The notes: generated by a model from the letters alone, not told the origin. Positions 1 to 6,970 are shown, numbered from the stretch's first letter. The stretch is DNA of 14,547 nucleotides from an uncultured beta proteobacterium (GCA_903886165.1 CAISLL010000121.1:1-14547), one strand, 5' to 3'. Made by a program: numbers and translations.

Positions 1-25
1 CACCAACTCGTGTAATCTCGCTCAT
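1..25 (-). CDS. IS110-family transposase, N-terminal 8 codons only
   Basis: An ATG at 25-23 on the minus strand opens a reading frame that leaves the window after M-S-E-I-T-R-V-G. This start resembles the opening of IS110-family transposases, where a short lead is followed by the RuvC-like motif with catalytic Asp (I/V-T-R-V-G-x-D-L-A-K). The Asp itself would lie just outside the window. A strong purine-rich ribosome site (GGGGAAG, complement of 30-36) sits five bases upstream, which supports a genuine start. The preceding minus-strand frame ends in TGA overlapping this ATG (ATGA), probably by chance. The call rests on eight residues and is tentative. Confidence 0.4.
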
Positions 26-110
26 GGGACTTCCCCTTTCAAAGGTTTCAGATTGACTTCCACAACCCGATCTTGGCACTTGATGCCGTTACCGGAAAGT
101 GGGGAGTCCC
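26..110 (-). promoter_or_regulatory. Long-range hairpin sequestering the IS110-like transposase ribosome site
   Basis: Bases 26-36 (GGGACTTCCCC) and 101-110 (GGGGAGTCCC) form a ten-pair inverted repeat with one bulged T at 32. In minus-strand RNA the downstream arm contains the GGGGAAG ribosome site of the IS110-like start at 25, so a transcript entering from upstream would hide that site. Such protective hairpins are known from other insertion sequences. It could instead be part of the non-coding left end that encodes the bridge RNA in IS110-group elements. The pairing is directly visible; the role is inferred. Confidence 0.4.
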
Positions 111-135
111 TTCGTATTTCGAGTAGTTGACGTCC

Positions 136-322
136 TGAGAGTCGGGGCAAACCCAGCCTGTCAAAGTAGGCAATCGGCAGCACCGTGTTTAGCAACATGG
201 CACTGTTATGCCACCTTCGTCTGGCGTTTCCCGACACCTGAGCCACCACACCCACGCTGACACCCAATGCGCGCAGTTCACGGAAGATGATTTTCCCGCG
301 CTTCCGTTGCTCGAGTTTGGCA
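136..322 (-). pseudogene. Remnant of group II intron-type reverse transcriptase/maturase, C-terminus
   Basis: A minus-strand frame with no valid N-terminus reads through K-R-G-K, then F-R-E-L-R-A-L-G-V-S, then R-R-R-W-H-N-S-A-M-L-L-N, and ends with Y-F-D-R-L-G-L-P-R-L-S at base 136. This arrangement, a W-x-N-S helix then YFD-x-LG-x-PRL at the end, is typical of the C-termini of group II intron reverse transcriptase/maturases. The frame stays open past the usual end, to TGA at 24-22. Everything before about base 322 is replaced by an ISAzo13-type sequence in another frame, so the gene is a truncated fragment. No group II domain V motif is visible downstream. Identification is from memory of the family. 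Confidence 0.45.
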
Positions 323-541
323 AAACATACGGTGCTCTATTTCGTTCCACTTGCTGGTACCGGTTGGGAAGTGGCAGACCTGGATGCACAAGTGCTGCTC
401 ATCTGCGAGCTTCTGCAATTCCCTGCGCCATGGGCGCACTCGGTAGCCGTTGCTGCCGCCACAGTCGGCGGTAATGAGTAATTGCCCAGCTTTCGGGTAA
501 ACGGCTTTACGCGCTGACTGGTACACTTTTTCGCGTCCGAT
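323..541 (-). pseudogene. ISAzo13-family transposase remnant (DDE domain fragment)
   Basis: On the minus strand, about 70 residues carry hallmarks of ISAzo13-family transposases: Y-P-K-A then L-L-I-T-A-D-C-G-G-S-N-G, then R-V-R-P-W-R-R-E-L-Q-K-L-A-D, and V-C-H-F-P-T-G-T-S-K-W-N-E-I-E-H-R. The family's ADGGGSNG and PPGTSKWNKIEHRL segments are recognisable with substitutions, for example Cys in the DxGGSNG stretch. A stop at 544-542 cuts the frame upstream and the family sequence ends at HRMF (about 323), where the reverse transcriptase-like sequence begins in a different frame. The element lacks both ends, so it is a dead relic. It stops about 30 bases short of argA. Confidence 0.7.
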
Positions 542-571
542 TCACCCGCCTTCAAGCCCTCTATTGCACGT

Positions 572-1921
572 ATGACCTCCGTCTTCAACTTTACCTTTGT
601 GCCCTGGTTTCGCTCGGTGGCACCCTACATTCACAAGTTTCGCAACCAGACATTTGTAGTGGGCGTGTGCGGCGAGGCCATCGCAGCAGGCAAGTTGCCC
701 CATCTGGCGCAAGACCTGGCATTGATCCAGAGCATGGGGGTCAAAGTAGTGCTGGTGCACGGCTTTCGCCCTCAGGTAAACGAACAGCTCAAGGCCAAGG
801 GCCACACGCCGCGTTATGCCAACGGCATCCGCATCACGGACGAGGTCGCGCTAGATTGCGCACAAGAGGCTGCTGGCCAGTTGCGCTACGAAATTGAAGC
901 CGCCTTTAGCCAGGGCCTACCGAACACACCCATGTCGGGTGCCACAGTGCGCGTGATTTCTGGCAACTTTTTGACGGCACGCCCGGTTGGCATTGTGGAC
1001 GGCGTGGACTTTCAGCACTCGGGCGTGGTGCGCAAGATCGACACGGCTGGCATCATGCGCTCACTGGACATGGGCGCACTGGTGCTGATGTCACCGTTTG
1101 GATTTTCACCCACAGGTGAGGCCTTTAACCTGACCATGGAAGAAGTCGCCACGTCGGTCGCCACCGCGCTGCAAGCCGACAAGCTGATTTTTGTCACTGA
1201 AATCCCGGGTATTCCCACGGATGTGACGCAGCCCACGAGTGAAGACAACCCAATCGACACCGAACTACCGCTGGCGGTTGCCGAAAAGCTGCTGGCCGAC
1301 CTGCCCAATGCCAATGGGCCCAGTGACAAGGCGTTTTACCTGCAACACTGCGTCAAGGCCTGCAAAGGCGGCGTGGAACGCAGCCACATCATTCCGTTTG
1401 CGGTGGATGGCTCGATCCTGCTGGAGGTTTATGTACACGACGGCATTGGCACCATGGTGGTCGACGAAAAGCTGGAAAGCCTGCGTGAGGCCACGGTGGA
1501 CGACGTAGGCGGCATACTGCAACTGATTGATCCGTTTGAGAAAGACGGCACATTGGTCAAGCGCAGCCGCACCGAAATAGAGCGTGACGTGGGCCTGTAC
1601 ACCGTGATCGAACACGACGGCGTGATTTTTGCGTGCGCAGCCCTCTACGCTTACCCGGAGGCGCGCACCGCCGAGATGGCCGCGCTTACCGTGTCTCCGC
1701 AGGTGCAAAGCCAGGGCGATGGCGAACGTGTGCTCAAGCGCATAGAGCAACGTGCAAAGGCCGCTGGTCTGGACAGTATTTTTGTGCTCACAACCCGCAC
1801 CATGCACTGGTTCATCAAGCGGGGATTTGTCCAGGTTGACCCTGAGTGGCTGCCCGAGGCGCGCAAACGCAAATACAACTGGGACCGCAAGAGTCAGGTG
1901 CTGGTAAAAAATATTGCGTGA
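572..1921 (+). CDS. argA: Amino-acid N-acetyltransferase (N-acetylglutamate synthase)
   Basis: Catalyses the first step of arginine biosynthesis, acetylation of L-glutamate by acetyl-CoA in the cytoplasm. The 449-residue product has the usual two-part layout. Residues about 20-290 are an amino-acid-kinase-like domain that in the family binds the feedback inhibitor arginine (note VVLVHGFRPQVN near residue 63 and GNFLTARPVGI). Residues about 300-449 are a GNAT acetyltransferase domain with the acetyl-CoA stretch around A-A-L-T-V-S-P-Q-V-Q-S-Q-G-D-G and the C-terminal R-K-R-K-Y-N-W-D-R-K-S. Length and N-terminus (VFNFTFVPWFRSVAPYIH) match Burkholderiales ArgA. There is no clear Shine-Dalgarno before the ATG. 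Mobile debris ends about 30 bases upstream, so the promoter lies in or has been altered by it. Confidence 0.95.
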   Translation: MTSVFNFTFVPWFRSVAPYIHKFRNQTFVVGVCGEAIAAGKLPHLAQDLALIQSMGVKVVLVHGFRPQVNEQLKAKGHTPRYANGIRITDEVALDCAQEAAGQLRYEIEAAFSQGLPNTPMSGATVRVISGNFLTARPVGIVDGVDFQHSGVVRKIDTAGIMRSLDMGALVLMSPFGFSPTGEAFNLTMEEVATSVATALQADKLIFVTEIPGIPTDVTQPTSEDNPIDTELPLAVAEKLLADLPNANGPSDKAFYLQHCVKACKGGVERSHIIPFAVDGSILLEVYVHDGIGTMVVDEKLESLREATVDDVGGILQLIDPFEKDGTLVKRSRTEIERDVGLYTVIEHDGVIFACAALYAYPEARTAEMAALTVSPQVQSQGDGERVLKRIEQRAKAAGLDSIFVLTTRTMHWFIKRGFVQVDPEWLPEARKRKYNWDRKSQVLVKNIA

Positions 1922-1971
1922 ACCCTGGTCTTTGGCTCATTTTGAGCACGACTCTTGCTCCGTTCTTGCTG

Positions 1972-1981
1972 GATCGCGATC
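1972..1981. repeat. Perfect 10-base palindrome before the ParA-like gene
   Basis: GATCGCGATC is a perfect palindrome centred 39 bases before the start codon at 2016, in the 94-base gap after argA. It could be a small operator half-site pair or chance. Two competing five-pair stems nearby, 1935-1947 (GCTCA/TGAGC) and 1944-1960 (GAGCA/TGCTC), lack a T-tract and are weak as an argA terminator. Confidence 0.25.
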
Positions 1982-2015
1982 ATGCTGTCCTTCATTCACT
2001 TCACAGGAAAATTTC

Positions 2016-2717
2016 ATGAGTTCTCTCAATTTCATCGGCGGAGAAAAAGGTGGTGTGGGCAAATCGGTGGTGGCACGTCTGCTGGCCCAGTATTTCATTG
2101 ACCAGGACAAGGCGTTCATCGGCTTTGACACCGATCGCTCTCACACATCGTTTACCCGTTTTTATGCGGACTACGCTTCACCCATTCTGGTTGACAGCTA
2201 TGAGGGGCTGGACCAGATGGTGGGTATTTACGAGGCAGCGCCCGAAGGCGAACTGCCGCGCGTAATTGTTGACCTGGCTGCCCAGACGGCGTCGCCGCTG
2301 GCGCGCTGGATCAAGGACTCGGACCTGCTGGCGCTGCTCGCAGATATGGGCATCACGGTTAATTTTTGGCATGTAGCTGACGCCGGCAAAGACTCCGTGG
2401 ACCTGCTTGGCCGCCTGATTGAAACCTACGGTGCGGGGCCCAACTATGTGGTGGTCAAGAACCAGGGGCGCGGCAGCGACTTTTCGCAACTTGACCACTC
2501 GGCTGCGATGGAGAAGGCGCTGGAATTGGGTGCCAAAGTCATCAGCCTCGGCCAACTGCATGAAGCCAGCATGCGAAAAATTGACCGGCAAAACGCCAGT
2601 TTCTGGGGCGCAATTCACAACCGTGCGGAAGTTGACACCTTAGGTCTGCTGGAACGCCAGCGCGTCAAGACCTGGCTGAAAAGGAGCTATGACGCACTGG
2701 ACAGCCTGCCACTTTGA
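2016..2717 (+). CDS. Orphan ParA/MinD/CobQ-type P-loop ATPase (MobD-like)
   Basis: A 233-residue SIMIBI-class ATPase. Residues 10-17 (EKGGVGKS) are the deviant Walker A motif of ParA/MinD proteins, with signature Lys11 and catalytic Lys16. F-D-T-D at 37-40 is the switch-type second motif, and V-I-V-D-L-A-A-Q-T at 83-91 is the Walker B region. The ATG at 2016 is chosen over an upstream frame extension because AGGA (2004-2007) precedes it at good spacing and the strand-1 motif then starts at residue 5, as is usual. The protein is short with no obvious DNA-binding domain, and no ParB-like gene adjoins it, so a plasmid partition role is unlikely. Similar proteins are annotated as CobQ/MobD-like. 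Substrate or cargo is unknown. Confidence 0.8.
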   Translation: MSSLNFIGGEKGGVGKSVVARLLAQYFIDQDKAFIGFDTDRSHTSFTRFYADYASPILVDSYEGLDQMVGIYEAAPEGELPRVIVDLAAQTASPLARWIKDSDLLALLADMGITVNFWHVADAGKDSVDLLGRLIETYGAGPNYVVVKNQGRGSDFSQLDHSAAMEKALELGAKVISLGQLHEASMRKIDRQNASFWGAIHNRAEVDTLGLLERQRVKTWLKRSYDALDSLPL

Positions 2718-2745
2718 AACGGCAGCTCAAGATAGGATGAGTTTT

Positions 2746-2778
2746 TTGACACGCAACAAATTCAATCAATCGGATACA
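2746..2778 (+). promoter_or_regulatory. Possible sigma-70 promoter upstream of ppk2
   Basis: TTGACA at 2746-2751 is a perfect -35 hexamer in the 98-base gap before ppk2. The only -10-like element, GATACA at 2773-2778, lies 21 bases further, longer than the usual 16-18, so the match is weak. If used, it would let the kinase be expressed apart from the upstream ATPase. Confidence 0.2.
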
Positions 2779-2815
2779 GTAACATGCTCGACAAAAACTA
2801 CAGACAAGGACTGTC

Positions 2816-4015
2816 ATGACCACACTGAACGAGACACAGGCCTCACCCGCAGCAGACAGCGAGCGCAACACCGCTTCTGTGATTCCCATTGCCACACCAC
2901 GCAAAAGGCCAGCCGTCAAAACGGTGGCTACGCCTGTTCGCCCAATCACCCGCGGCGACACGACTGGTGCCAAAACCGCCAAGGGTTTGGCCAAGCGGGT
3001 TGTCCAAACCAATGTGGATGCTGCGCAAAAGAGCAAGAACAATGCGGTCAAAGACATTCTTGCCGCTGCCCCAAGCAAAGTCGATGCCCTTAAAACCTTG
3101 CTGGAGGGCAGTTCACCAGATGATGCCGCCGCTATCCGGCAAATGCTGCTGGAAAGTCAGTCCGCACCACAGGGCGTGGGTAACAAACCCGATGATGAAC
3201 TGGCAAGCGACTGGCGCACCGGGGGCTACCCCTACAAAAACCTGCTGTCTCGAAAGCGATACGAGTCACAAAAATACAAGTTGCAGGTCGAATTGCTCAA
3301 ACTGCAAAGCTGGGCCAAAGAAACCGGCCAGCGTGTCGTGATTCTCTTTGAAGGACGCGATGCAGCAGGCAAAGGCGGCACCATTCGCCGCTTCAACGAG
3401 CACCTTAACCCGCGTGGCGCACGTGTGGTGGCCCTGGAAAAGCCGACCGAGTCGGAGCGTGGCCAGTGGTACTTTCAGCGCTACGTACAGCACCTGCCAA
3501 CCGCTGGCGAAATAGTGATGTTTGACCGCTCCTGGTACAACCGGGCCGGTGTCGAGCGCGTCATGGGGTTTTGCACCGAAAAGGAATACCAGCAATTCAT
3601 TCACCAAGCCCCGCTGTTTGAGCGCCAACTGGTGCAAAGCGGTATTCACCTGATCAAGTTCTGGTTTTCGGTCAGCCGCAAAGAACAGCGGCGCCGTTTC
3701 AAGGAACGTGAACTGCACCCTCTGAAGCAATGGAAACTGAGCCCAATTGATTTGGCATCACTTGACAAATGGGAAGACTACACAAAGGCCAAGGAAGCGA
3801 TGTTCTTTGAGACAGACACCGCAGACGCGCCCTGGACCGTCATAAAATCAGACTGTAAAAAACGCGCACGGCTGAACGCGATGCGGTATGTGCTGCACAA
3901 ACTTCCCTACACAAACAAAGATTTGTCCAACATTGGCACGCTTGACACCCTACTGGTGGGGCGTGCCCATGTGGTGTACGAGCGCGGTGAACACCCTGGA
4001 AGCGTGTTGCTGTAG
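2816..4015 (+). CDS. ppk2: Polyphosphate kinase 2 (PPK2) with basic N-terminal extension
   Basis: PPK2 enzymes move phosphate between polyphosphate and nucleoside di- or monophosphates. Residues about 135-390 form one complete PPK2 core. Walker A is G-R-D-A-A-G-K-G-G at 180-188, Walker B is M-F-D-R-S-W-Y-N-R at 235-243 with Asp237, and the arginine-rich lid is near 289-298. The single-domain core with W-Y-F-Q-R-Y and D-L-A-S-L-D-K-W-E-D-Y resembles class I enzymes, which favour diphosphates; class cannot be proved here. The first 125 residues are an Ala/Lys/Pro-rich, strongly basic tail that many homologues lack. AAGGA (2806-2810) five bases before the ATG fixes the start. It lies 98 bases after the ParA-like gene, same strand. 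Confidence 0.93.
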   Translation: MTTLNETQASPAADSERNTASVIPIATPRKRPAVKTVATPVRPITRGDTTGAKTAKGLAKRVVQTNVDAAQKSKNNAVKDILAAAPSKVDALKTLLEGSSPDDAAAIRQMLLESQSAPQGVGNKPDDELASDWRTGGYPYKNLLSRKRYESQKYKLQVELLKLQSWAKETGQRVVILFEGRDAAGKGGTIRRFNEHLNPRGARVVALEKPTESERGQWYFQRYVQHLPTAGEIVMFDRSWYNRAGVERVMGFCTEKEYQQFIHQAPLFERQLVQSGIHLIKFWFSVSRKEQRRRFKERELHPLKQWKLSPIDLASLDKWEDYTKAKEAMFFETDTADAPWTVIKSDCKKRARLNAMRYVLHKLPYTNKDLSNIGTLDTLLVGRAHVVYERGEHPGSVLL

Positions 4016-4023
4016 GGTCTTTC

Positions 4024-4045
4024 ATGGCGCGCAACGCGGCGCCAT
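4024..4045. terminator. Hairpin after ppk2, possible weak terminator
   Basis: ATGGCGC (4024-4030) and GCGCCAT (4039-4045) form a seven-pair GC-rich stem with an eight-base loop, eight bases after the ppk2 stop. No T-tract follows on either strand, so intrinsic termination is doubtful; it may instead stabilise the 3' end of the mRNA. It lies between convergent genes. Confidence 0.3.
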
Positions 4046-4093
4046 AATGTGCCCGGGTGCCTTTCAAGCACCGAGAAAACAACCACTACAGGA

Positions 4094-4324
4094 CTATTTG
4101 GAAGCTTCATCGAGCGCTTTGCACGAAGGTGCGCAAACTGCCTGCGACTTGCCTAAAATCTTTTTCGACACCATTTGCGAGCGCGCCCTGTGTTTGCCGC
4201 ACAAGAAGCACGACATGGTGGCTGCACCAAACGAAGTGGCCGCCGTGAAAGGCGAACCCGACACTTTGGATTTGTAACGCAGGCCGTCGGCCACGATTTT
4301 GGTTTTGGTATCTGCTTTTGCCAT
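4094..4324 (-). CDS. Small conserved four-cysteine protein, possible zinc ribbon
   Basis: A 76-residue minus-strand protein of unknown function. After a basic N-terminus (M-A-K-A-D-T-K-T-K) it has F-G-A-A-T-M-S-C-F-L-C-G-K-H-R and later V-C-A-P-S-C. The four cysteines at 39, 42, 64 and 68 (C-x2-C, C-x3-C) could hold a metal ion. It resembles small hypothetical proteins I recall from Comamonadaceae. I chose ATG 4324 because homologues begin near M-A-K; ATG at 4351 would add nine residues, and neither has a clear ribosome site. A longer frame to 4444 would overlap yggX and is not used. Divergent from yggX; convergent with ppk2. Confidence 0.65.
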   Translation of the reverse strand: MAKADTKTKIVADGLRYKSKVSGSPFTAATSFGAATMSCFLCGKHRARSQMVSKKILGKSQAVCAPSCKALDEASK

Positions 4325-4409
4325 AGGGGTGGATTTTACTTCAGCCGACATGCCATTGGAAAAGCTTGCTAAAGTTAGGTACTTTTGAACACTGAGACGA
4401 AGGGTATTT

Positions 4410-4682
4410 ATGGCGCGCACTGTGACATGCATCAAATTGGGCATCGAGGCTGAAGGGCTTGATTTTCCACCCTACCCTGGCGAGCTTGGCAAGCGCTTGT
4501 GGGAAGGCGTAAGCAAACAGGCCTGGGCTGACTGGCTCAAACACCAGACCATGCTGGTCAACGAAAACCGGCTGAATCTGGCCGATGCCCGTGCCCGCCA
4601 GTACTTGGCGCGTCAAATGGAAAATCACTTTTTTGGCGCTGGTGCCGACGCCGCACAAGGTTATGTGCCACCCAAGGCCTGA
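4410..4682 (+). CDS. yggX: Fe(2+)-trafficking / oxidative damage protection protein YggX
   Basis: A 90-residue protein that is full length for the YggX family. It contains the conserved start M-A-R-T-V-x-C-I-K-L with the single invariant Cys7, then G-L-D-F-P-P-Y-P-G-E-L-G, then W-L-K-H-Q-T-M-L-V-N-E-N-R-L-N-L, and R-x-Y-L-x-x-Q-M-E-x-H-F-F. In enterobacteria YggX protects iron-sulphur clusters from oxidation and is linked to iron handling in the cytosol. GAAGGG (4399-4404) stands five bases before the ATG. It is divergent from the four-cysteine protein, so the 85-base gap between the two starts should hold both promoters, though no clean hexamers stand out. Confidence 0.95.
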   Translation: MARTVTCIKLGIEAEGLDFPPYPGELGKRLWEGVSKQAWADWLKHQTMLVNENRLNLADARARQYLARQMENHFFGAGADAAQGYVPPKA

Positions 4683-4683
4683 C

Positions 4684-4719
4684 GCTGCAAACAAGCGCAC
4701 CAGCGGCCTGTTTGGCAGC
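4684..4719. terminator. Bidirectional terminator candidate between yggX and trpB2
   Basis: GCTGCAAACA (4684-4693) pairs with TGTTTGGCAGC (4709-4719) over ten pairs with one bulged G and a 15-base loop. It lies directly after the yggX stop and upstream of the trpB2 stop on the other strand, as expected for a shared terminator of convergent genes. No strong T-tract follows, so efficiency is uncertain. Confidence 0.4.
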
Positions 4720-4762
4720 AGGATGTAACCGCTCTGCGGGCTTGACAACCACCGAACGCCGA

Positions 4763-6133
4763 CTAAAGGGGTTCTGGCACGCTGGGCAAACCAGCCAGGG
4801 CCATGGCGAGTTCGCTCTCGGCATACTTTTCATCCGACAACTCGCCGGCAAAATATTTCTGGTAAGCCACCATATCAAAGTGGCCGTGGCCGCACAGGTT
4901 AAACAGGATGGTTTCTGACTTGCCCTCGGCCTTGCAACGCAGGGCCTCGGCTATGGCGCCTTTGACCGCATGATTGGCTTCAGGTGCAGGCACGATGCCC
5001 TCACAACGCGCAAACAGTACGCCGGCTTCAAAACACTCCACCTGGTTGTAGGCCACCGCCTCCAACAAACCCAGTTCTTTGCAATGCGACACCATGGGCG
5101 CCATGCCGTGGTAGCGAAGGCCACCCGCGTGGAACCCCGGCGGTGTGAACTGGCTGCCCAATGTATGCATTTTGGTCAGGGGGGTCATGTGGCCCGTGTC
5201 ACCGAAGTCATACGCGTATTTGCCGCGCGTCAACGAAGGGCACGCGGCTGGCTCGACCGCCACAATGCGCGGTTTGGGGCCTCCGCGCAGCCCGTGCCCA
5301 ATGAACGGGAACGCAATGCCGGCAAAGTTTGAACCGCCCCCGGTGCAACCCACCACCACATCAGGCCAGGTATTTGCCATCTCCATTTGCTGCATGGCCT
5401 CCAGGCCAATGATGGTCTGATGCATCAAGACATGGTTCAGCACTGAACCCAGGGCATATTTGGTGTCATCGCGCTGCACGGCAAGTTCTACTGCCTCAGA
5501 AATGGCGATGCCCAAACTGCCTGGGTGGCCCGGTTCTTTGGCCAACACAGAACGGCCGTAAGAGGTTTCACTAGACGGTGAGGCAACGCAGCGCGCGCCA
5601 TAGGTCTGCATCACGGCGCGGCGATAGGGCTTTTGGTCGTAAGACACCCGCACCTGAAACACTTCGACTTCGATGTCGTACAAAGAACCGGCAAAAGCCA
5701 GCGAGGTGCCCCACTGCCCCGCTCCGGTTTCGGTCACAAGACGCTTTGTGCCAGCCAGTTTGTTAAAGAAGGCCTGCGGCACTGCCGTGTTGGGCTTGTG
5801 ACTGCCAGCCGGGCTGACGCCTTCGTATTTGTAGTAGATTTTGGCGGGAGTTCCCAGTGCTTTTTCAAGGCGATGCGCCCTGAACATTGGTGCCGGGCGC
5901 CACAGGTTGTAGACCTCGCGCACCGGTTCGGGAATCTCGATCTCACGCTCGGTGCTGACCTCCTGCATGATCAGATCCATGGGGAACAGCGGCGCCAGAT
6001 CGTCCGGACCCACGGGCTTGAGCGTGCCCGGGTGCAACACTGCAGGCAGAGGTTTGGGCAGATCTGCCTGCAAGTTGTACCAGAACTTGGGCATCTGGCT
6101 TTCGTTCAGCAGGAATTTGGTTTGCTGGCTCAT
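4763..6133 (-). CDS. trpB2: Tryptophan synthase beta chain-like enzyme, TrpB2 type
   Basis: A PLP enzyme of fold type II that in the TrpB family joins indole and serine to make tryptophan. At 456 residues it is longer than TrpB1 (about 400) and has TrpB2 features: an extended N-terminus, then K-Y-E-G-V-S-P-A-G-S-H-K-P-N-T-A at 102-117 with the PLP lysine Lys113 and Glu104 just before. The phosphate-binding glycine loop is C-T-G-G-G-S-N at 263-269. TrpB2 proteins usually act without TrpA, and no trpA or other trp gene is present, which suggests indole salvage or serine deamination; that is inference. AGAGGAAG (complement of 6138-6145) is its ribosome site. rpiA lies 93 bases upstream on the same strand. 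Confidence 0.92.
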   Translation of the reverse strand: MSQQTKFLLNESQMPKFWYNLQADLPKPLPAVLHPGTLKPVGPDDLAPLFPMDLIMQEVSTEREIEIPEPVREVYNLWRPAPMFRAHRLEKALGTPAKIYYKYEGVSPAGSHKPNTAVPQAFFNKLAGTKRLVTETGAGQWGTSLAFAGSLYDIEVEVFQVRVSYDQKPYRRAVMQTYGARCVASPSSETSYGRSVLAKEPGHPGSLGIAISEAVELAVQRDDTKYALGSVLNHVLMHQTIIGLEAMQQMEMANTWPDVVVGCTGGGSNFAGIAFPFIGHGLRGGPKPRIVAVEPAACPSLTRGKYAYDFGDTGHMTPLTKMHTLGSQFTPPGFHAGGLRYHGMAPMVSHCKELGLLEAVAYNQVECFEAGVLFARCEGIVPAPEANHAVKGAIAEALRCKAEGKSETILFNLCGHGHFDMVAYQKYFAGELSDEKYAESELAMALAGLPSVPEPL

Positions 6134-6178
6134 GGGTCTTCCTCTTTCGATTTAAGTGATAAAGCAGTCACTAAAGTA

Positions 6179-6195
6179 TGCCGCTGAAAGCGGCA
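6179..6195. terminator. Tight hairpin between rpiA and trpB2
   Basis: TGCCGCT (6179-6185) and AGCGGCA (6189-6195) form a perfect seven-pair stem with a three-base loop. It lies about 30 bases after the rpiA stop and 46 bases before the trpB2 start on the minus strand. The following minus-strand bases (TACTTTAG) are only mildly T-rich, so it may be a partial terminator or an mRNA boundary that uncouples the two genes. Confidence 0.35.
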
Positions 6196-6226
6196 ATGCC
6201 AGCGCCCCCAGACCCCGGGTTTACCC

Positions 6227-6907
6227 CTAAAAAGTCAACGTTTTTATCCCTTGCGCAGTCCCCAGCAGGCACACCTGTGCCTTCTGAAAAGCGAACACAC
6301 CCACAGTGACCACACCGGGCCACTGGCTCACTTCAGATTCAAACGCCAACGGATCGGTGATTTCCAGCCCGGTCACATCCACAATGTGCTGACCGTTGTC
6401 AGTCACCAGCGGATTGCCGCTGCTCAGGCGCAGGCGCGCAGAACCACCCATGGCGCGAAACTGCTTGATAACCTGCTGCGTTGCCATAGGGATCACCTCA
6501 ACCGGGAGCGGGTAATTGCCCAGGGTTTGCACCAGCTTGGACTCATCGGCAATGCACACAAACTGGCGCGACTGGGCAGCCACAATTTTCTCGCGGGTGA
6601 GTGCTGCCCCGCCGCCCTTGATCATGTAACCACGACCATCAATTTCATCAGCGCCGTCGATATAAACCGCGAGTTCTTCCACATCGTTTGAATCAAACAC
6701 GGCAATGCCCAACGCTTTCAGGCGATCGGTGCTCGCATAGGAGCTTGACACCGCCCCCTTGATCTGATCCTTCATGCCGGCCAGTGCATCAATGAATTTA
6801 TTGACGGTGGAACCTGTGCCCACACCCACAATTTCGCCTGGCACCACGTATTTGAGTGCCGCCTTGCCCACCAGGGTTTTCAGATCGTCTTGGGAAAGTG
6901 TGGCCAT
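6227..6907 (-). CDS. rpiA: Ribose-5-phosphate isomerase A
   Basis: Interconverts ribose 5-phosphate and ribulose 5-phosphate in the non-oxidative pentose phosphate pathway. At 226 residues it is full length. The phosphate loop is G-T-G-S-T at 30-34. The acidic active-site segment is I-D-G-A-D-E-I-D at 83-90 with Asp84 and Asp87, and K-G-G-G-A-A-L-T-R-E-K at 97-107 holds Lys97 and the expected catalytic base Glu106. The C-terminal G-V-V-T-V-G-V-F-A and G-I-K-T-L are typical. GAAAGG (complement of 6916-6921) is eight bases before the ATG. It is divergent from pyrD across 63 bases, a plausible pairing because both feed nucleotide synthesis, but shared control is not shown. Confidence 0.96.
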   Translation of the reverse strand: MATLSQDDLKTLVGKAALKYVVPGEIVGVGTGSTVNKFIDALAGMKDQIKGAVSSSYASTDRLKALGIAVFDSNDVEELAVYIDGADEIDGRGYMIKGGGAALTREKIVAAQSRQFVCIADESKLVQTLGNYPLPVEVIPMATQQVIKQFRAMGGSARLRLSSGNPLVTDNGQHIVDVTGLEITDPLAFESEVSQWPGVVTVGVFAFQKAQVCLLGTAQGIKTLTF

Positions 6908-6970
6908 GGTTCGAACCTTTCAGGGGCATGGTGGAAAATCGCCATAATTTTTGACTGATGGAATTATCTG

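Noticed and set aside
1265..1807. 180-residue minus-strand frame inside argA
   Set aside because: Lies wholly antisense to a clearly recognised gene, shows no family motifs, and is expected from GC-rich codon bias.
1914..2015. N-terminal extension of the ParA-like protein back into argA
   Set aside because: The ATG at 2016 has a good ribosome site and puts the deviant Walker A at the normal distance from the N-terminus.
4325..4444. 40-residue extension of the four-cysteine protein
   Set aside because: It would run into the yggX coding region and shared promoter gap and lacks a ribosome site.
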